Shown: in pieces, positions 53,207 through 63,923 of the stretch
Layout of the letters: every line of letters begins with the position of its first letter
Position numbering within the stretch: the stretch's first letter is position 1
Origin: Roseivirga thermotolerans
GTDB lineage: Bacteria; Bacteroidota; Bacteroidia; Cytophagales; Cyclobacteriaceae
Direction: 5' to 3'
Assembly (NCBI RefSeq): GCF_014653175.1
Contig: NZ_BNAG01000003.1
Span: 744,001-808,000, forward strand
Length of the DNA: 64,000 nucleotides
Program-made: the position numbers and the translations under genes
Notes under the pieces: generated by a model
The model's database searches: none
Told to the model about the DNA's origin: nothing
The model's input: only the letters and a program-made list of their open reading frames with translations

Positions 53207-55114
53207 ATGAAACAGGTCTTAATAATCATGATGACTTTATTGGTTGGATTCCATAAACCAGTAGAAGAAAAATTTTCAATCACCATTAGTGGTCAAGTAA
53301 CAGGAGCTGATGATGGGTTACCATTACCTCAGGTGACAGTGCTATTAAAGGGCACAAGGAACGGTGTTGCTACAGACTTAAATGGCAAGTACGAACTAGA
53401 AGTTCCTAATGAAAAGTCAGTCTTGGTTTTTTGCTATTTAGGTTATGTTTCTCAGGAAGTTCAGGTGGGTAAAAGGAAGGTTGTAAATATTCAAATGCAA
53501 CCAGATGCAACTGCCTTGGAACAAGTTGTGGTTACTGGTGTCGGGAGAAGACGCTTGTTTAATAGAAGAGCTAAGACTGAGGCTTCGCCAGCCAATGTTC
53601 AATATGATATGATTGAAGATGAGTTAGATCTGAAGGTGCTTGAACAAGATCATATTCAGTCTATATACATGCCAAATTACAAATCAAATACTGAGTCCTA
53701 TGCAGAAATAGAAGAAAACGGATTTAATTCACCTTTCAAGAATCCTTTCAGTACGTTCTCCATCGATGTAGATGCGGCTTCATATAGTAACGTGAGACGG
53801 TTCATCACTCAAGGACAATTGCCGCCAAAGGATGCTGTAAAAATTGAAGAAATGATCAATTACTTCGATTATACCTACAATCAGCCTACGGGTCAACATC
53901 CTTTTCATGTGCAGCACGAGGTGGGTAGAGCTCCGTGGAACCGAGATCACTATTTGGTTCATATCGGTATTCAGGGGCAAAAGATAGAAATGGACCAATT
54001 ACCGCCTTCTAATATTGTGTTCTTGCTCGATGTATCGGGCTCTATGGAAAGCAAAAACAAGCTGCCGTTGCTCAAAAAGTCGCTTAAGTTGTTGGTCCAT
54101 GAATTGAGACCAGAAGACCGGGTTTCCATTGTGGTGTATGCCGGAGCCGCTGGAGAGGTGCTGCCCTCTACTTCTGGAGCAAATAAGCGAGAGATTTTAA
54201 AAGCACTGGAAAACCTTCGGGCCGGTGGTTCGACAGCTGGTGGAGCCGGTATTCACCTGGCTTATACGATTGCCCAAGAGAATTTCATTAAAGGCGGTAA
54301 TAATAGAATCATCCTGGCCACAGATGGAGATTTTAATGTCGGGGCTTCAAGCGATAAAGCCATGGAAGACCTAATCGAAGAGAAGAGAAAGAGTGGTGTA
54401 TTTCTTACTGTTCTAGGTTTTGGAATGGGCAATTATCAGGATTCTAAAATGGAGATTTTGGCCGATAAGGGGAACGGCAACCATGCCTACATCGATAATA
54501 TTCTAGAAGCCAAGAAGGTATTGGTCAATGAGTTTGGTGGAACATTGTTCACCATTGCTAAGGATGTGAAACTACAGGTTGAATTCAATCCTGGAACTGT
54601 GCAGGCCTATCGACTAATTGGCTATGAAAACAGACTTTTGGCCGATGAAGACTTCAATAACGATAAAAAGGATGCAGGCGAATTAGGTGCTGGTCATACT
54701 GTTACAGCTCTTTATGAAGTAATTCCGGTTGGGGTTAAAAGCAGTTTTAAACCTATTGATGATCTGAAGTATCAGCCCAATCACAAGCCGGAAGTAGCAA
54801 TTAACACCACAGACTTAATGACAGTAAAGTTACGCTATAAACAACCCGATGAAGATCGCTCTGTTTATTTAGATACGGTTATTCCAAACGAGGTGAAACC
54901 TATTCGAGGTATGAGCCATAATTTCAATTGGTCTGCCGCAGTGGCATCATTCGGAATGCTGCTTCGCGAATCCGATTATCTCAATGGCTACACCTATCAT
55001 GAGGCTTTGGAGTTGGCCAGACTTAGTAAAGGCTACGATGAAAATGGCTATAGAGCAGAAATGATTCGGTTAATGGAAGCGGCCGAACTCATGAAGCGTT
55101 CGGAAGAAGAGTAG
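53207..55114 (+). CDS. Exported vWA-domain protein with CarboxypepD_reg domain
   Basis: 635 residues. Short N-terminal hydrophobic segment (MKQVLIIMMTLLVGFH) suggests export. A CarboxypepD_reg domain (about 25-110: ITISGQVTGADDGLPLPQVTVLLKGTRNGVATDLNGKYELEV) is followed by the SusC-like string TALEQVVVTGVGRRR. The vWA domain (about 265-430) has the MIDAS motif DVSGSMES and ATDGDFNVG; the C-terminal 200 residues resemble the DUF3520-like part of YfbK-type vWA proteins. It is divergent from the sigma/anti-sigma pair by 92 bases and shares two domain motifs with the anti-sigma-like protein, so it may be a target of that sigma factor. Confidence 0.88.
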   Translation: MKQVLIIMMTLLVGFHKPVEEKFSITISGQVTGADDGLPLPQVTVLLKGTRNGVATDLNGKYELEVPNEKSVLVFCYLGYVSQEVQVGKRKVVNIQMQPDATALEQVVVTGVGRRRLFNRRAKTEASPANVQYDMIEDELDLKVLEQDHIQSIYMPNYKSNTESYAEIEENGFNSPFKNPFSTFSIDVDAASYSNVRRFITQGQLPPKDAVKIEEMINYFDYTYNQPTGQHPFHVQHEVGRAPWNRDHYLVHIGIQGQKIEMDQLPPSNIVFLLDVSGSMESKNKLPLLKKSLKLLVHELRPEDRVSIVVYAGAAGEVLPSTSGANKREILKALENLRAGGSTAGGAGIHLAYTIAQENFIKGGNNRIILATDGDFNVGASSDKAMEDLIEEKRKSGVFLTVLGFGMGNYQDSKMEILADKGNGNHAYIDNILEAKKVLVNEFGGTLFTIAKDVKLQVEFNPGTVQAYRLIGYENRLLADEDFNNDKKDAGELGAGHTVTALYEVIPVGVKSSFKPIDDLKYQPNHKPEVAINTTDLMTVKLRYKQPDEDRSVYLDTVIPNEVKPIRGMSHNFNWSAAVASFGMLLRESDYLNGYTYHEALELARLSKGYDENGYRAEMIRLMEAAELMKRSEEE

Positions 55115-55124
55115 CATATTCATA

Positions 55125-55231
55125 AAAAAGAGGCTATCTCAAAAGCTTTAAAACCCGTCATCTGGGCTTGTCTACCGGCAGGTAGGCAAGCTCAGGGTGA
55201 CGTTCACCTGGCTCTTGAGGTAGCCTCTTTT
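55125..55231. repeat. Composite nested palindrome, second copy of the TCTCAAAAG type
   Basis: Outer arms AAAAGAGGCTATCTCAAAAGC (left) and its near complement ending TAGCCTCTTTT (right, two mismatches) enclose CGTCA (55156-55160) ... TGACG (55198-55202) with an inner hairpin GCTTG-CTACC-GGCA-GGTAG-CAAGC. It sits between convergent genes and has T4 on each end, so it likely terminates both. Confidence 0.85.
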
Positions 55232-55252
55232 ATCATCAGGCTTGCTTGGTGC

Positions 55253-56872
<1,620 letters not shown>

Positions 56873-56982
56873 CTATCAATTTCAGGCCGCAAAGGTAGGG
56901 CTTTTAAAGCCGCGCAAAAAGGAAAGCACAAATAGTTTGAACTATGTGGCTGATAATTAATAAGAAAGATGTGTTGGTTAGA

Positions 56983-57672
56983 TTATAGGTTAAAAAACCA
57001 ATTGAGGCTTAACCAATAGCTATGCCGGGTTGGGGCTATGAGAATGGACTGGTTGCGGTAGTCCAGGCCTACTTCTACCTTATGAGTATTGCTCATAAAA
57101 TACCCTAAAAAGGGCCCAAAGCGATATTCGGTGAGTGGTGCGTTGCCTCGTTGCCAGGTTTGAATGAGTTCATTGTTCACTTTAACATAAAACTCACCGG
57201 GATCCGCTTTCTCTCCGTCTAGCGGAAACTCCATGCTCATGCGGTAGCGAAGCCTAAACACAGCGGGCTCTTCCGGGGCAAAGGTTTGATCGCTTACCAA
57301 CCGATGGCCCAGATTAAAGTTGCGCAGCCGGCTAATAAACGAGAACTGTTGAATGATTCGGTGGATGCGTTCTCCCTGACGAAGACGAAGCAGGTAGCCG
57401 AGATTGATTTTTTCAGATAAACCTACTTTTCGTGAACCAATCAGAGTGAAATCGGTAAGCAAATGTTCATGCATTCGTATGGGATCGGTATGAACAAACC
57501 CGGCCCGAAACTGCTCGCGGGTTTCTACCTTCAGGTTAAGAGCATACAGCTCGTTGATACTTCTATTGAGATTAATGGCCGGCAAAATACCGCTCTGAAA
57601 GCTATTTTGTGCGCAAAGTGTGGTGCCAAATAAAAGGCCGGCCAGCAAACCAATGTACTGCCTAATACTCAA
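56983..57672 (-). CDS. DUF2490 outer-membrane-barrel-like protein
   Basis: 229 residues, TTG start at 57672 that overlaps the preceding gene by 11 bases. Signal peptide SIRQYIGLLAGLLFGTTLCAQ, then strands typical of DUF2490 (NLGHRLVSDQTFAPEEPAVFRLRYRMSMEFPL, RFGPFLGYFMSNTHKVEVGLDYR, HSYWLSLNWFFN). Small barrel with unknown role, part of a two-gene unit. Confidence 0.85.
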   Translation of the reverse strand: MSIRQYIGLLAGLLFGTTLCAQNSFQSGILPAINLNRSINELYALNLKVETREQFRAGFVHTDPIRMHEHLLTDFTLIGSRKVGLSEKINLGYLLRLRQGERIHRIIQQFSFISRLRNFNLGHRLVSDQTFAPEEPAVFRLRYRMSMEFPLDGEKADPGEFYVKVNNELIQTWQRGNAPLTEYRFGPFLGYFMSNTHKVEVGLDYRNQSILIAPTRHSYWLSLNWFFNL

Positions 57673-58237
57673 GGTGCTCGCTGTTTCGGGTGATAATCTG
57701 GTTTAGCGACAATAGCTCTCCCTGAGCTGAAAAAGTGAACTTCCATAGCTTAGGAAGCTTACCTTTCTTTCCTTTAACTACAATTTCAAAGGCATGTGGG
57801 ACACTTAGCAAAGGCATTTTTTTCTGAATCAGAGTGGCAAGGGAGGTGCTTTGATATTGTACCTGTACTTTTCTGATTTTATAGCGACCAAACTGACGTT
57901 CGAATTCCTCCAGAATACGATTTCGGGTGGCCTTGTTCAATTCTTCCATGCGTATAGTTACTTCAATGTCTTGCAGGCTTCCATCTTCAGAAAACTCAAC
58001 ACTAAACCAACGTTTGTCATGTTTGAACTTAGCCTCTAGAGAAGTGCTGCTTAGTCCTTCCTCAAAATACCATTGTGCTTTTTCAACCCCTCCGGTTGTC
58101 AGGTATGTAAGGGCTTGCGGTGGAACTTCTTCCGGTTTAATACGCGATTCTATTTCCAGTTTTTGAGCATAGAGCAGAGTAGGTAGGGCTAGTCCTACAA
58201 TCGCCAGATTGAGTCTTAATAAGTTCTTACAAAGCAT
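57662..58237 (-). CDS. Exported protein with PepSY-like modules
   Basis: About 191 residues from ATG 58237. Signal peptide MLCKNLLRLNLAIVGLALPTLLYAQ. The rest contains two beta-alpha repeats of PepSY-like/BLIP-like type: LTTGGVEKAQWYFEEGLSSTSLEAKFKHDKRWFSVEFSEDGSLQDIEVTIRMEEL, and the second FTFSAQGELLSLNQI. It ends inside the start of the DUF2490 gene. Periplasmic binding or inhibitor role is only a guess. Confidence 0.8.
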   Translation of the reverse strand: MLCKNLLRLNLAIVGLALPTLLYAQKLEIESRIKPEEVPPQALTYLTTGGVEKAQWYFEEGLSSTSLEAKFKHDKRWFSVEFSEDGSLQDIEVTIRMEELNKATRNRILEEFERQFGRYKIRKVQVQYQSTSLATLIQKKMPLLSVPHAFEIVVKGKKGKLPKLWKFTFSAQGELLSLNQIITRNSEHLEY

Positions 58238-58311
58238 ATGCAAAAGTATCGGGCTCCGCTAGCATATACACTCAAGGAAGTCATTTTGTTTATTCGCCCT
58301 TGGCTCACAGG

Positions 58312-58896
58312 CTAGCTACCCTTAATCAACGATTGTACCCAATCGTTAGGGATCATGTCTATGGTAAGATTAATACGGTCTTCGGTACTGTTGTTTATCA
58401 CGCGGTGTGGGTCGGTTAGTCTCATATACCAACATTCACCCGGTTTCATAGGTACAATTTCGTTATTGAGATAAAATTCTACACCTGGCGCGTTAATAAT
58501 AGGGATGGTGAGCCGAATGACCGATTTCGGGATTTCCAGACCCAGAGTGGGGTCGGTATGTTCCTTAACAATGTTACCGGCTGCCAAACGAAGCACACGC
58601 ACTAAGGTAACTTTGGTGTGTTGCTTAAACATATCGACCACTTCGGTCAGGTAAGGCGAAGATTTCAACTCTTGGGTGTCTAGCCAATCGGTCCACGAAC
58701 CATCGGCATAATCTTCGGTAGATGGAGGTGTAGGTAAACTGGGGTCCACAAAATGGGCTGGCGAGCGAAGCGGTATCACATTGTAGTAAATGAAGTTATT
58801 CATTGGCATTTGATACACCTCATCGATAATACGCTGCACATCAAATTGAAAGGGAAGTTTTACTCTGTCGCCAATAGACTGTGTGTGGTTGCTCAT
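58312..58896 (-). CDS. Aspartyl/asparaginyl beta-hydroxylase-like protein
   Basis: 194 residues with the Asp/Arg hydroxylase core: VKEHTDPTLGLEIPKSVIRLTIPIINAPGVEFYLNNEIVPMKPGECWYMRLTDPHRVINNSTEDRINLTIDM. The Fe(II) ligands are HxD in EHTDP and His in PHRV, and the 2OG-binding Arg in EDRINLTID. No signal peptide, so it acts in the cytoplasm. The target peptide or metabolite is unknown. Confidence 0.9.
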   Translation of the reverse strand: MSNHTQSIGDRVKLPFQFDVQRIIDEVYQMPMNNFIYYNVIPLRSPAHFVDPSLPTPPSTEDYADGSWTDWLDTQELKSSPYLTEVVDMFKQHTKVTLVRVLRLAAGNIVKEHTDPTLGLEIPKSVIRLTIPIINAPGVEFYLNNEIVPMKPGECWYMRLTDPHRVINNSTEDRINLTIDMIPNDWVQSLIKGS

Positions 58897-59030
58897 TTTA
58901 AGACTCCTTATTGTTACATGCTAAGTTAAGGGCATTGCATCTAATATGCCATAGCCAATTGCCGATTACCCTCAAATTAAAATAGGCTAGTAACTAGAGC
59001 GGTTGGGTGCCTTTTTGCAAAGCAAAGAAG

Positions 59031-59092
59031 GAGACCATCCCAGGGGCAGCCATTACGCGGTTTTAGCGCACTGTGCTCTTGCGGATGGTCTC
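59031..59092 (-). other. Inverted repeat below the acyltransferase gene
   Basis: GAGACCATCC (59031-59040) and GGATGGTCTC (59083-59092), a 10-base stem with a 42-base loop, 12 bases after the acyltransferase stop. There is no good T tract, so terminator function is unsure. Confidence 0.45.
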
Positions 59093-59104
59093 TTTAATTG
59101 GGAA

Positions 59105-60154
59105 TTATTTATCGAGCTTTTTTAATCCGAACAACGGCCGAATAAAACTTACACGCTTAATGGGCCACTCATAAAGAGCATAGCAAGCCACAAAAGTAAG
59201 TACTACCACAGCTACAAACTCCAACCATACCGGCCAAGCCAAAGGAAAAATGAGGTAGGAGAAAAAGTATAGAGCTGCCATATGAATGATATAGATTGGA
59301 TAGGCAGCGGCACTGAGATAACTGAGTAATCGGCTCGGGCGGTTGAGGTATTTGTGGGCAAAACCAAATGCTGTAAGTATCCAGGCCACAGACTCGATAG
59401 CCATGAGTTCATTTGGACCCACCAACTCGTAATGGAGCAACCGAACAGCGTAGAGTATTAAAGCCACGGTGAACAGTACCCAGCGCCATTTTAGAGTGTT
59501 TTGCCAGAACCTGCAGCCGCTGTATACACAGAGAAAGCCCAGTATGAAAGCCACCATACCCAGAAAGAAACCGTGCCAGGTAAGGGCATACATTTCGAAA
59601 GGCGAAGGTTGAACAAGCAGAGCTTCTGCTTCAAAAAGCAAGGCTATTATTAAAAATCCTGCCGGGCTGCTAAAGAGTTTCCTTATAGTGTTGGCAAATG
59701 AGGTTTCAGGCCTGTTTTTGAGCCAATAAAAGAGCGGAATAAAAAGCAGAACATAAGCAAAAATATTACCCAGAAACCACAAGTGGGCCGGAGAGGGTCT
59801 GTATGAAAAAGGCAGGCCGTAATGCTTAAATAGAATGGCCACGTGTATAGGTACAATGACCAGAGCACCAAACCCGTAAGGCATAAGAATTCGTGTAGCC
59901 CTTTCACCCAGTAGCTGTTTCCAGTTGCGTTTTTGCAGGGCAAAAAATACGCCCATTCCGGAAACAAAAAAGAGAAGCGGAATACGCCAAACGTTCAACA
60001 TGCCCATAGGAATCCAAAGGTTTGGAATGGGTTCGTCATTAGCTATAAAGCCGATTAGCGAACCCCAGGGCTGAAAACCAATGGCAATATGATATATCAG
60101 CAGCATGGCAATGGCAATTACCCTAAGCCAATCTATGTCGTACCTTCTTTCCAT
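59105..60154 (-). CDS. Acyltransferase 3 family membrane protein
   Basis: 349 residues with ten or so TM helices. Family start MERRYDIDWLRVIAIAMLLIYHIAIGF with the catalytic His-type motif (IYH), then FFVSGMGVFFALQKRN, RILMPYGFGALVIVP and HLWFLGNIFAYVLLFIPLFYWL. It resembles OpgC/OafB-like O-acyltransferases that modify glycans; the substrate is unknown. It is encoded 14 bases after the ankyrin lipoprotein. Confidence 0.9.
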   Translation of the reverse strand: MERRYDIDWLRVIAIAMLLIYHIAIGFQPWGSLIGFIANDEPIPNLWIPMGMLNVWRIPLLFFVSGMGVFFALQKRNWKQLLGERATRILMPYGFGALVIVPIHVAILFKHYGLPFSYRPSPAHLWFLGNIFAYVLLFIPLFYWLKNRPETSFANTIRKLFSSPAGFLIIALLFEAEALLVQPSPFEMYALTWHGFFLGMVAFILGFLCVYSGCRFWQNTLKWRWVLFTVALILYAVRLLHYELVGPNELMAIESVAWILTAFGFAHKYLNRPSRLLSYLSAAAYPIYIIHMAALYFFSYLIFPLAWPVWLEFVAVVVLTFVACYALYEWPIKRVSFIRPLFGLKKLDK

Positions 60155-60168
60155 CTATCGAGCCGATT

Positions 60169-60747
60169 TTATTGTAAAAGTTTGGCAATTTCTGGACGGG
60201 CAGCTTCTATTCGCTTTAGGTCTAATGTAAGCCCCATGGGTTTTAACTGACCCCCAATTAGTTCATACATTGGCTTTAACTCCGAGAATGGTGCTTGTAC
60301 AGACTCCAGGGCAGTAGCCCCAAATGCATTTTTTATGGTCTTATCTGCTCCGGCTTCCAGGAGTAGCTTTACCTGTTCTATACGACCAAAAAAAGCGGCT
60401 GTAAGCAATGCGGTAGATCCTTCCTTGTTTTTAATGTTCAGGTCGGCTTTGGCTTCAATAAGGAGTTTTGCAATATCGTCATGTCCAAATACTGCGGCTA
60501 GAATAAGAGGAGTAGACCCGCCAAAAGGGTCTTTAGCATTCAGGTTGGTACCGGCCGCAATATGCTGTTTTACCACATCGGCTTGTCCTGAGATTACGGT
60601 ATCGTGTATGCTTTGAGTAGGAGCTTTTGTTGAGGCGGCATCACCTTCCTGAGTTTGATTGTTTGCCTGGCCGGAACAACCCATGCCTAGTAGAAGCAGG
60701 GCTAGAAAAAAGGCTGTGGGTTGTAGAATTAAGAGTGTTCTTTTCAT
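60169..60747 (-). CDS. Ankyrin-repeat lipoprotein
   Basis: About 192 residues from ATG 60747 (MKRTLLILQPTAFFLALLLLGMGCSGQ) with lipobox LGMGC; ATGs at 60774 and a longer frame to 60852 are possible but add unlikely sequences. Four ankyrin-type repeats (SIHDTVISGQADVVKQHIAAGTNLNAKD, STPLILAAVFGHDDIAKLLIEAKADLNIKN, STALLTAAFFGRIEQVKLLLEAGADKTIKN, and a last half) follow an acidic linker. It lies in the same unit as the acyltransferase and is divergent from the AraC-TPR regulator, 244 bases apart. It could be a sensor-facing partner of that regulator, which is inference. Confidence 0.85.
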   Translation of the reverse strand: MKRTLLILQPTAFFLALLLLGMGCSGQANNQTQEGDAASTKAPTQSIHDTVISGQADVVKQHIAAGTNLNAKDPFGGSTPLILAAVFGHDDIAKLLIEAKADLNIKNKEGSTALLTAAFFGRIEQVKLLLEAGADKTIKNAFGATALESVQAPFSELKPMYELIGGQLKPMGLTLDLKRIEAARPEIAKLLQ

Positions 60748-60990
60748 ACGTTTTAGATTCGTTTGTTTCTTCATTGTTTTTGATGACACAAAGTTGAAAA
60801 GAACAATTGCCGGGCAGTTAGCAGTAATCAGGCCAATACTATTAAGTTTCAATCATAGACTAAAACTATGATGCAACCCTATAAATTATGACGCATAACT
60901 TTCGATTTGGGCTTGTGAAGCTGGTTTTTTCGGGTTTGTTACTCTGCCATTTATTTTCCTCCTTTGTACAATATTAGGCCTTACTTTTTC

Positions 60991-63051
60991 ATGCAAGAAT
61001 TGCCCCCTTTCGAACGAAATTTTCTGGACAAACTCAGGGAGGTTATACAACAGCAAATGGCCCACGAGCAATTTGGTGTTTCAGAACTGGCCGAAGAGGT
61101 AGGTATGAGCCGTTCTAACCTGCTGAGAAGGGTAAAGAAAATTACCGGGCAGTCGGTGAGCCAGTTTATTCGCGAGGTTAGGCTGGAGAAAGCCATGGAA
61201 CTACTTAAAACCGGGGCACTGAATGTTTCGGAAGTTTCTGAACAGGTAGGGTTTGCCAGTGCTTCTTATTTCGTGAAGTGCTTTAGAGAACAGTATGGAT
61301 ACCCCCCGGGAGAGGTGAGCAAACGTATGGAAACTGTCGCTCATGAGGTTCCACCCGCGCCAGCTTCCGGCATAAGGGCCCCACTTTTAATTGTAGCCGG
61401 TATTTTCATACTACTGCTTGTCGTGTTTTTGCTAAGTAGGCCCGACCGCGAAAATGAGATTTTAGAGGAAAAGTCTATTGCTGTGTTGCCATTCATTAAC
61501 GATAGCAGCGATTCTTCCAATGTTTACCTCATCAACGGTCTCATGGAGTCTACGCTCATTAATTTGCAGAAAATTGCCGATCTGAGGGTAATTAGCCGAA
61601 CCTCTACTGAGAAGTACAGAAATTCGACTAAAACCATTCCTGAAATGGCTAAGGAGCTCAATGTGAAATATTTTGTGGAGGGCAGCGGACAAAAAATTGG
61701 CGACCGGATACTGCTGAATATTCAGCTAATTGAAGCTGCCACCGACAAGCACCTTTGGGCGCGGCAGTATGAACGCAACACTAGCGATATTTTTAAACTA
61801 CAGCAAGAGATTGCACAAAACATTGCCGGAGAGGTGCAGGCCATTATTACCCCCAAAGAACAGGCACAAATTGAGAAAATACCTACCGATAACCTGGAGG
61901 CTTATGACCAGTTTTTAAAAGGAAGGGACTTGTTGGTGATAGGCGATGATGAGAAGACCATGAGGTCATTGCCATACTTTAAAAAAGCGACCGAGCTAGA
62001 CCCCGGATTTGCTCATGCCTATGCTGCTTTGACAGTGGCCTATTACTACCTCGATATTTTTCAGGCCGATAAGAAGTTTGCAAAAGAAATACACCAAAGT
62101 GCTGACAAAGCTATGCTGAATGACCCTAAGCTGCCGGAAAGCCTGATAGCCAAAGCGCTTACTTTTATGTATGACGAAGATTATAGCTCTGTGGCTCCTT
62201 ACCTGGAAAAGGCACTTGAATATAACCCCAATTCTACCGATGTAATTAACTTGCTTTCAGATCTTTATGCTAACTATACTCCCAATACCGCCAAGTATCT
62301 GGAATATGCCCTAAGAGGAGAACAGTTGGCTGCAACGTCTACCGATTCCATGACCCGAAGTTTCTTGTATTTGCATCTTTCCAATGCGCTAATTCAAACA
62401 GGCTTTGTGGAAGAAGCTTTGTACTATGTGAATAAATCCATTGACTATGAGAAGGATAATGGGTTTTCTAACTTATTGAAAGCCTTTGTGTTATATGCCA
62501 AGGAAAAGGATATGAATCGGTTGAAAGATCGGCTGATAGTGGAGTGGAAGAAGGACTCTAGCCGGCTGGATATTTTGCAGGAGGTAGGGAAGGTATGCTA
62601 CTTTATGCGCGACTACGAAGAGGCTTACTACTATTATTCTATTTTTCTGGATATGCGTGAGCAAATGAAACTTGACATTTACCGATATGAGCATGGAAAG
62701 ATAGCTGTAGTACTGGAGGCCATGGGTAAGAATAAGGAGGCTGAAGCCCTGAATAAAGATTTTCTGGACTATATGCAGCAAGATCAGTCCATTTATAAGG
62801 AATTAAGTTTGGCGGTTTATTACGCTCACCAGGGAGACATACAAAAGGCATTAAAACAGTTAAGGTTATTCTCGGAGAAAGAGAATTTCCAATATTGGCT
62901 TATACTCTTTGATGACGATCCTCAAATGGATGCTTTGAACGATGTGCCTGAGGCCCGAAAGCTGTGGTCAATTATTGAAGATAGGTTCTGGAAGCAACAC
63001 CAAAACATACGGTCGCGGCTTAGCGACCAGGGTTTGCTCATTACCGACTAA
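60991..63051 (+). CDS. Membrane-anchored AraC-type regulator with TolB-like and TPR domains
   Basis: 686 residues from ATG 60991 (MQELPPFERNFLDKL); a TTG at 60964 gives 9 more. The N-terminal AraC HTH (about 20-125: SELAEEVGMSRSNLLRRVKKITGQSVSQFIREVRLEKAMELLKTG...VGFASASYFVKCFREQYGYPP) is followed by one TM (about 131-148), a TolB-like/FlgO-like N-terminal domain (SIAVLPFINDSSDSSNVYLINGLMESTLINLQKIADLRVISRTSTEKYR, about 160-285) and TPR-like repeats to the end. DNA binding inside and sensing outside in one chain fits the Bacteroidetes AraC-TPR type. The target is likely local. Confidence 0.88.
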   Translation: MQELPPFERNFLDKLREVIQQQMAHEQFGVSELAEEVGMSRSNLLRRVKKITGQSVSQFIREVRLEKAMELLKTGALNVSEVSEQVGFASASYFVKCFREQYGYPPGEVSKRMETVAHEVPPAPASGIRAPLLIVAGIFILLLVVFLLSRPDRENEILEEKSIAVLPFINDSSDSSNVYLINGLMESTLINLQKIADLRVISRTSTEKYRNSTKTIPEMAKELNVKYFVEGSGQKIGDRILLNIQLIEAATDKHLWARQYERNTSDIFKLQQEIAQNIAGEVQAIITPKEQAQIEKIPTDNLEAYDQFLKGRDLLVIGDDEKTMRSLPYFKKATELDPGFAHAYAALTVAYYYLDIFQADKKFAKEIHQSADKAMLNDPKLPESLIAKALTFMYDEDYSSVAPYLEKALEYNPNSTDVINLLSDLYANYTPNTAKYLEYALRGEQLAATSTDSMTRSFLYLHLSNALIQTGFVEEALYYVNKSIDYEKDNGFSNLLKAFVLYAKEKDMNRLKDRLIVEWKKDSSRLDILQEVGKVCYFMRDYEEAYYYYSIFLDMREQMKLDIYRYEHGKIAVVLEAMGKNKEAEALNKDFLDYMQQDQSIYKELSLAVYYAHQGDIQKALKQLRLFSEKENFQYWLILFDDDPQMDALNDVPEARKLWSIIEDRFWKQHQNIRSRLSDQGLLITD

Positions 63052-63052
63052 C

Positions 63053-63460
63053 TTATTCGATGCGTTTAAAAACTACCAGATAATACAGCGGCTGCCCTTC
63101 TGTAGAAAAGGCTTTGGGATAACTGTCGCCCTGTAGGTTGTAGCACACCGTTAGGCTGTCGCTGGTTTGTTTATAGATGGCCTTGAAATGCTTTCCTTTA
63201 TTAGGGCCTTCCTGACCATATATATCCATTTTATGCTCATTAAAGTGAATTATGCCTTTGTCTATACTTTCTGCATGCATGGTATACAAGCTATCGGTTA
63301 CCACCAGTTTTTGATTGCTATTGGCTGCCAGAGGTAGCGGAGTGCCACCAAGGTTCTGACTGACGGGTTTCCATGTGCCATTGATTGGAGAATTCTCAGG
63401 AGCAGGCCTACAAGAAATAATAAACAGGGTAATGACTAAGTAGCTTAAAAAGTAACGCAT
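63053..63460 (-). CDS. Small lipoprotein, TIGR03067-like
   Basis: 135 residues. Lipobox ITLFIISCRPAPEN and a lipocalin-like beta pattern: INGTWKPVSQNLGGTPLPLAANSNQKLVVTDSLYTM, AIYKQTSDSLTVCYNLQGDSYPKAFSTEGQPLYYLVVFKRIE. The ending matches the TIGR03067 type as I remember it. The stop lies one base from the end of the regulator gene, so the two are convergent with no spacer. Confidence 0.78.
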   Translation of the reverse strand: MRYFLSYLVITLFIISCRPAPENSPINGTWKPVSQNLGGTPLPLAANSNQKLVVTDSLYTMHAESIDKGIIHFNEHKMDIYGQEGPNKGKHFKAIYKQTSDSLTVCYNLQGDSYPKAFSTEGQPLYYLVVFKRIE

Positions 63461-63555
63461 AGTTCACAGTATCAACACTGTGAATGTAAGCATTATGGGC
63501 GAGAGCTCTCAGGTTATTAACGCCTCTGCCCATTTTATACCACTAAATCGGAGGC

Positions 63556-63921
63556 TTAGCTTTCCGCCTTAGATCCGGGCAACCACCCCAAATGCGTATG
63601 CTTAAAGTGATCGGGGTATTTCAGCCCATAACCAAAAATACGATCAAGGCTTGCATGCCCAAATAGAATAATACCACTCAATTCTAGCCATGAGTTACTG
63701 AACAACCAGCCCAAGCAAAGCACCATAATAGCAAGTCCTTTATGGTGGAATAGGTTATATGTTAGCGCACCTGTTTTGGTGTTTAGGGCATATCCGATCA
63801 TGCCAATATCGGGAGTGAGAATGAGCACTAAATACCACCACCAGTCAAAATTGGTCAGGCTGAATAAATAGATGGAGAAGCCAAACATAGCTGCCTCTTC
63901 CAGTTTAATAATGTGCTTCAT
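63556..63921 (-). CDS. DUF4260 family membrane protein
   Basis: 121 residues with four TM segments (AAMFGFSIYLFSLTNFDWWWYLVLILTPDIGMIGYAL, LAIMVLCLGWLFS, LSGIILFGHASLDRIFGYGLKYPDHFKHTHLGWLP). The DIGMIGYALN and GHASLDRIFGYGLKYPD blocks define DUF4260. Function unknown. Confidence 0.88.
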   Translation of the reverse strand: MKHIIKLEEAAMFGFSIYLFSLTNFDWWWYLVLILTPDIGMIGYALNTKTGALTYNLFHHKGLAIMVLCLGWLFSNSWLELSGIILFGHASLDRIFGYGLKYPDHFKHTHLGWLPGSKAES

Positions 63922-63923
63922 AG

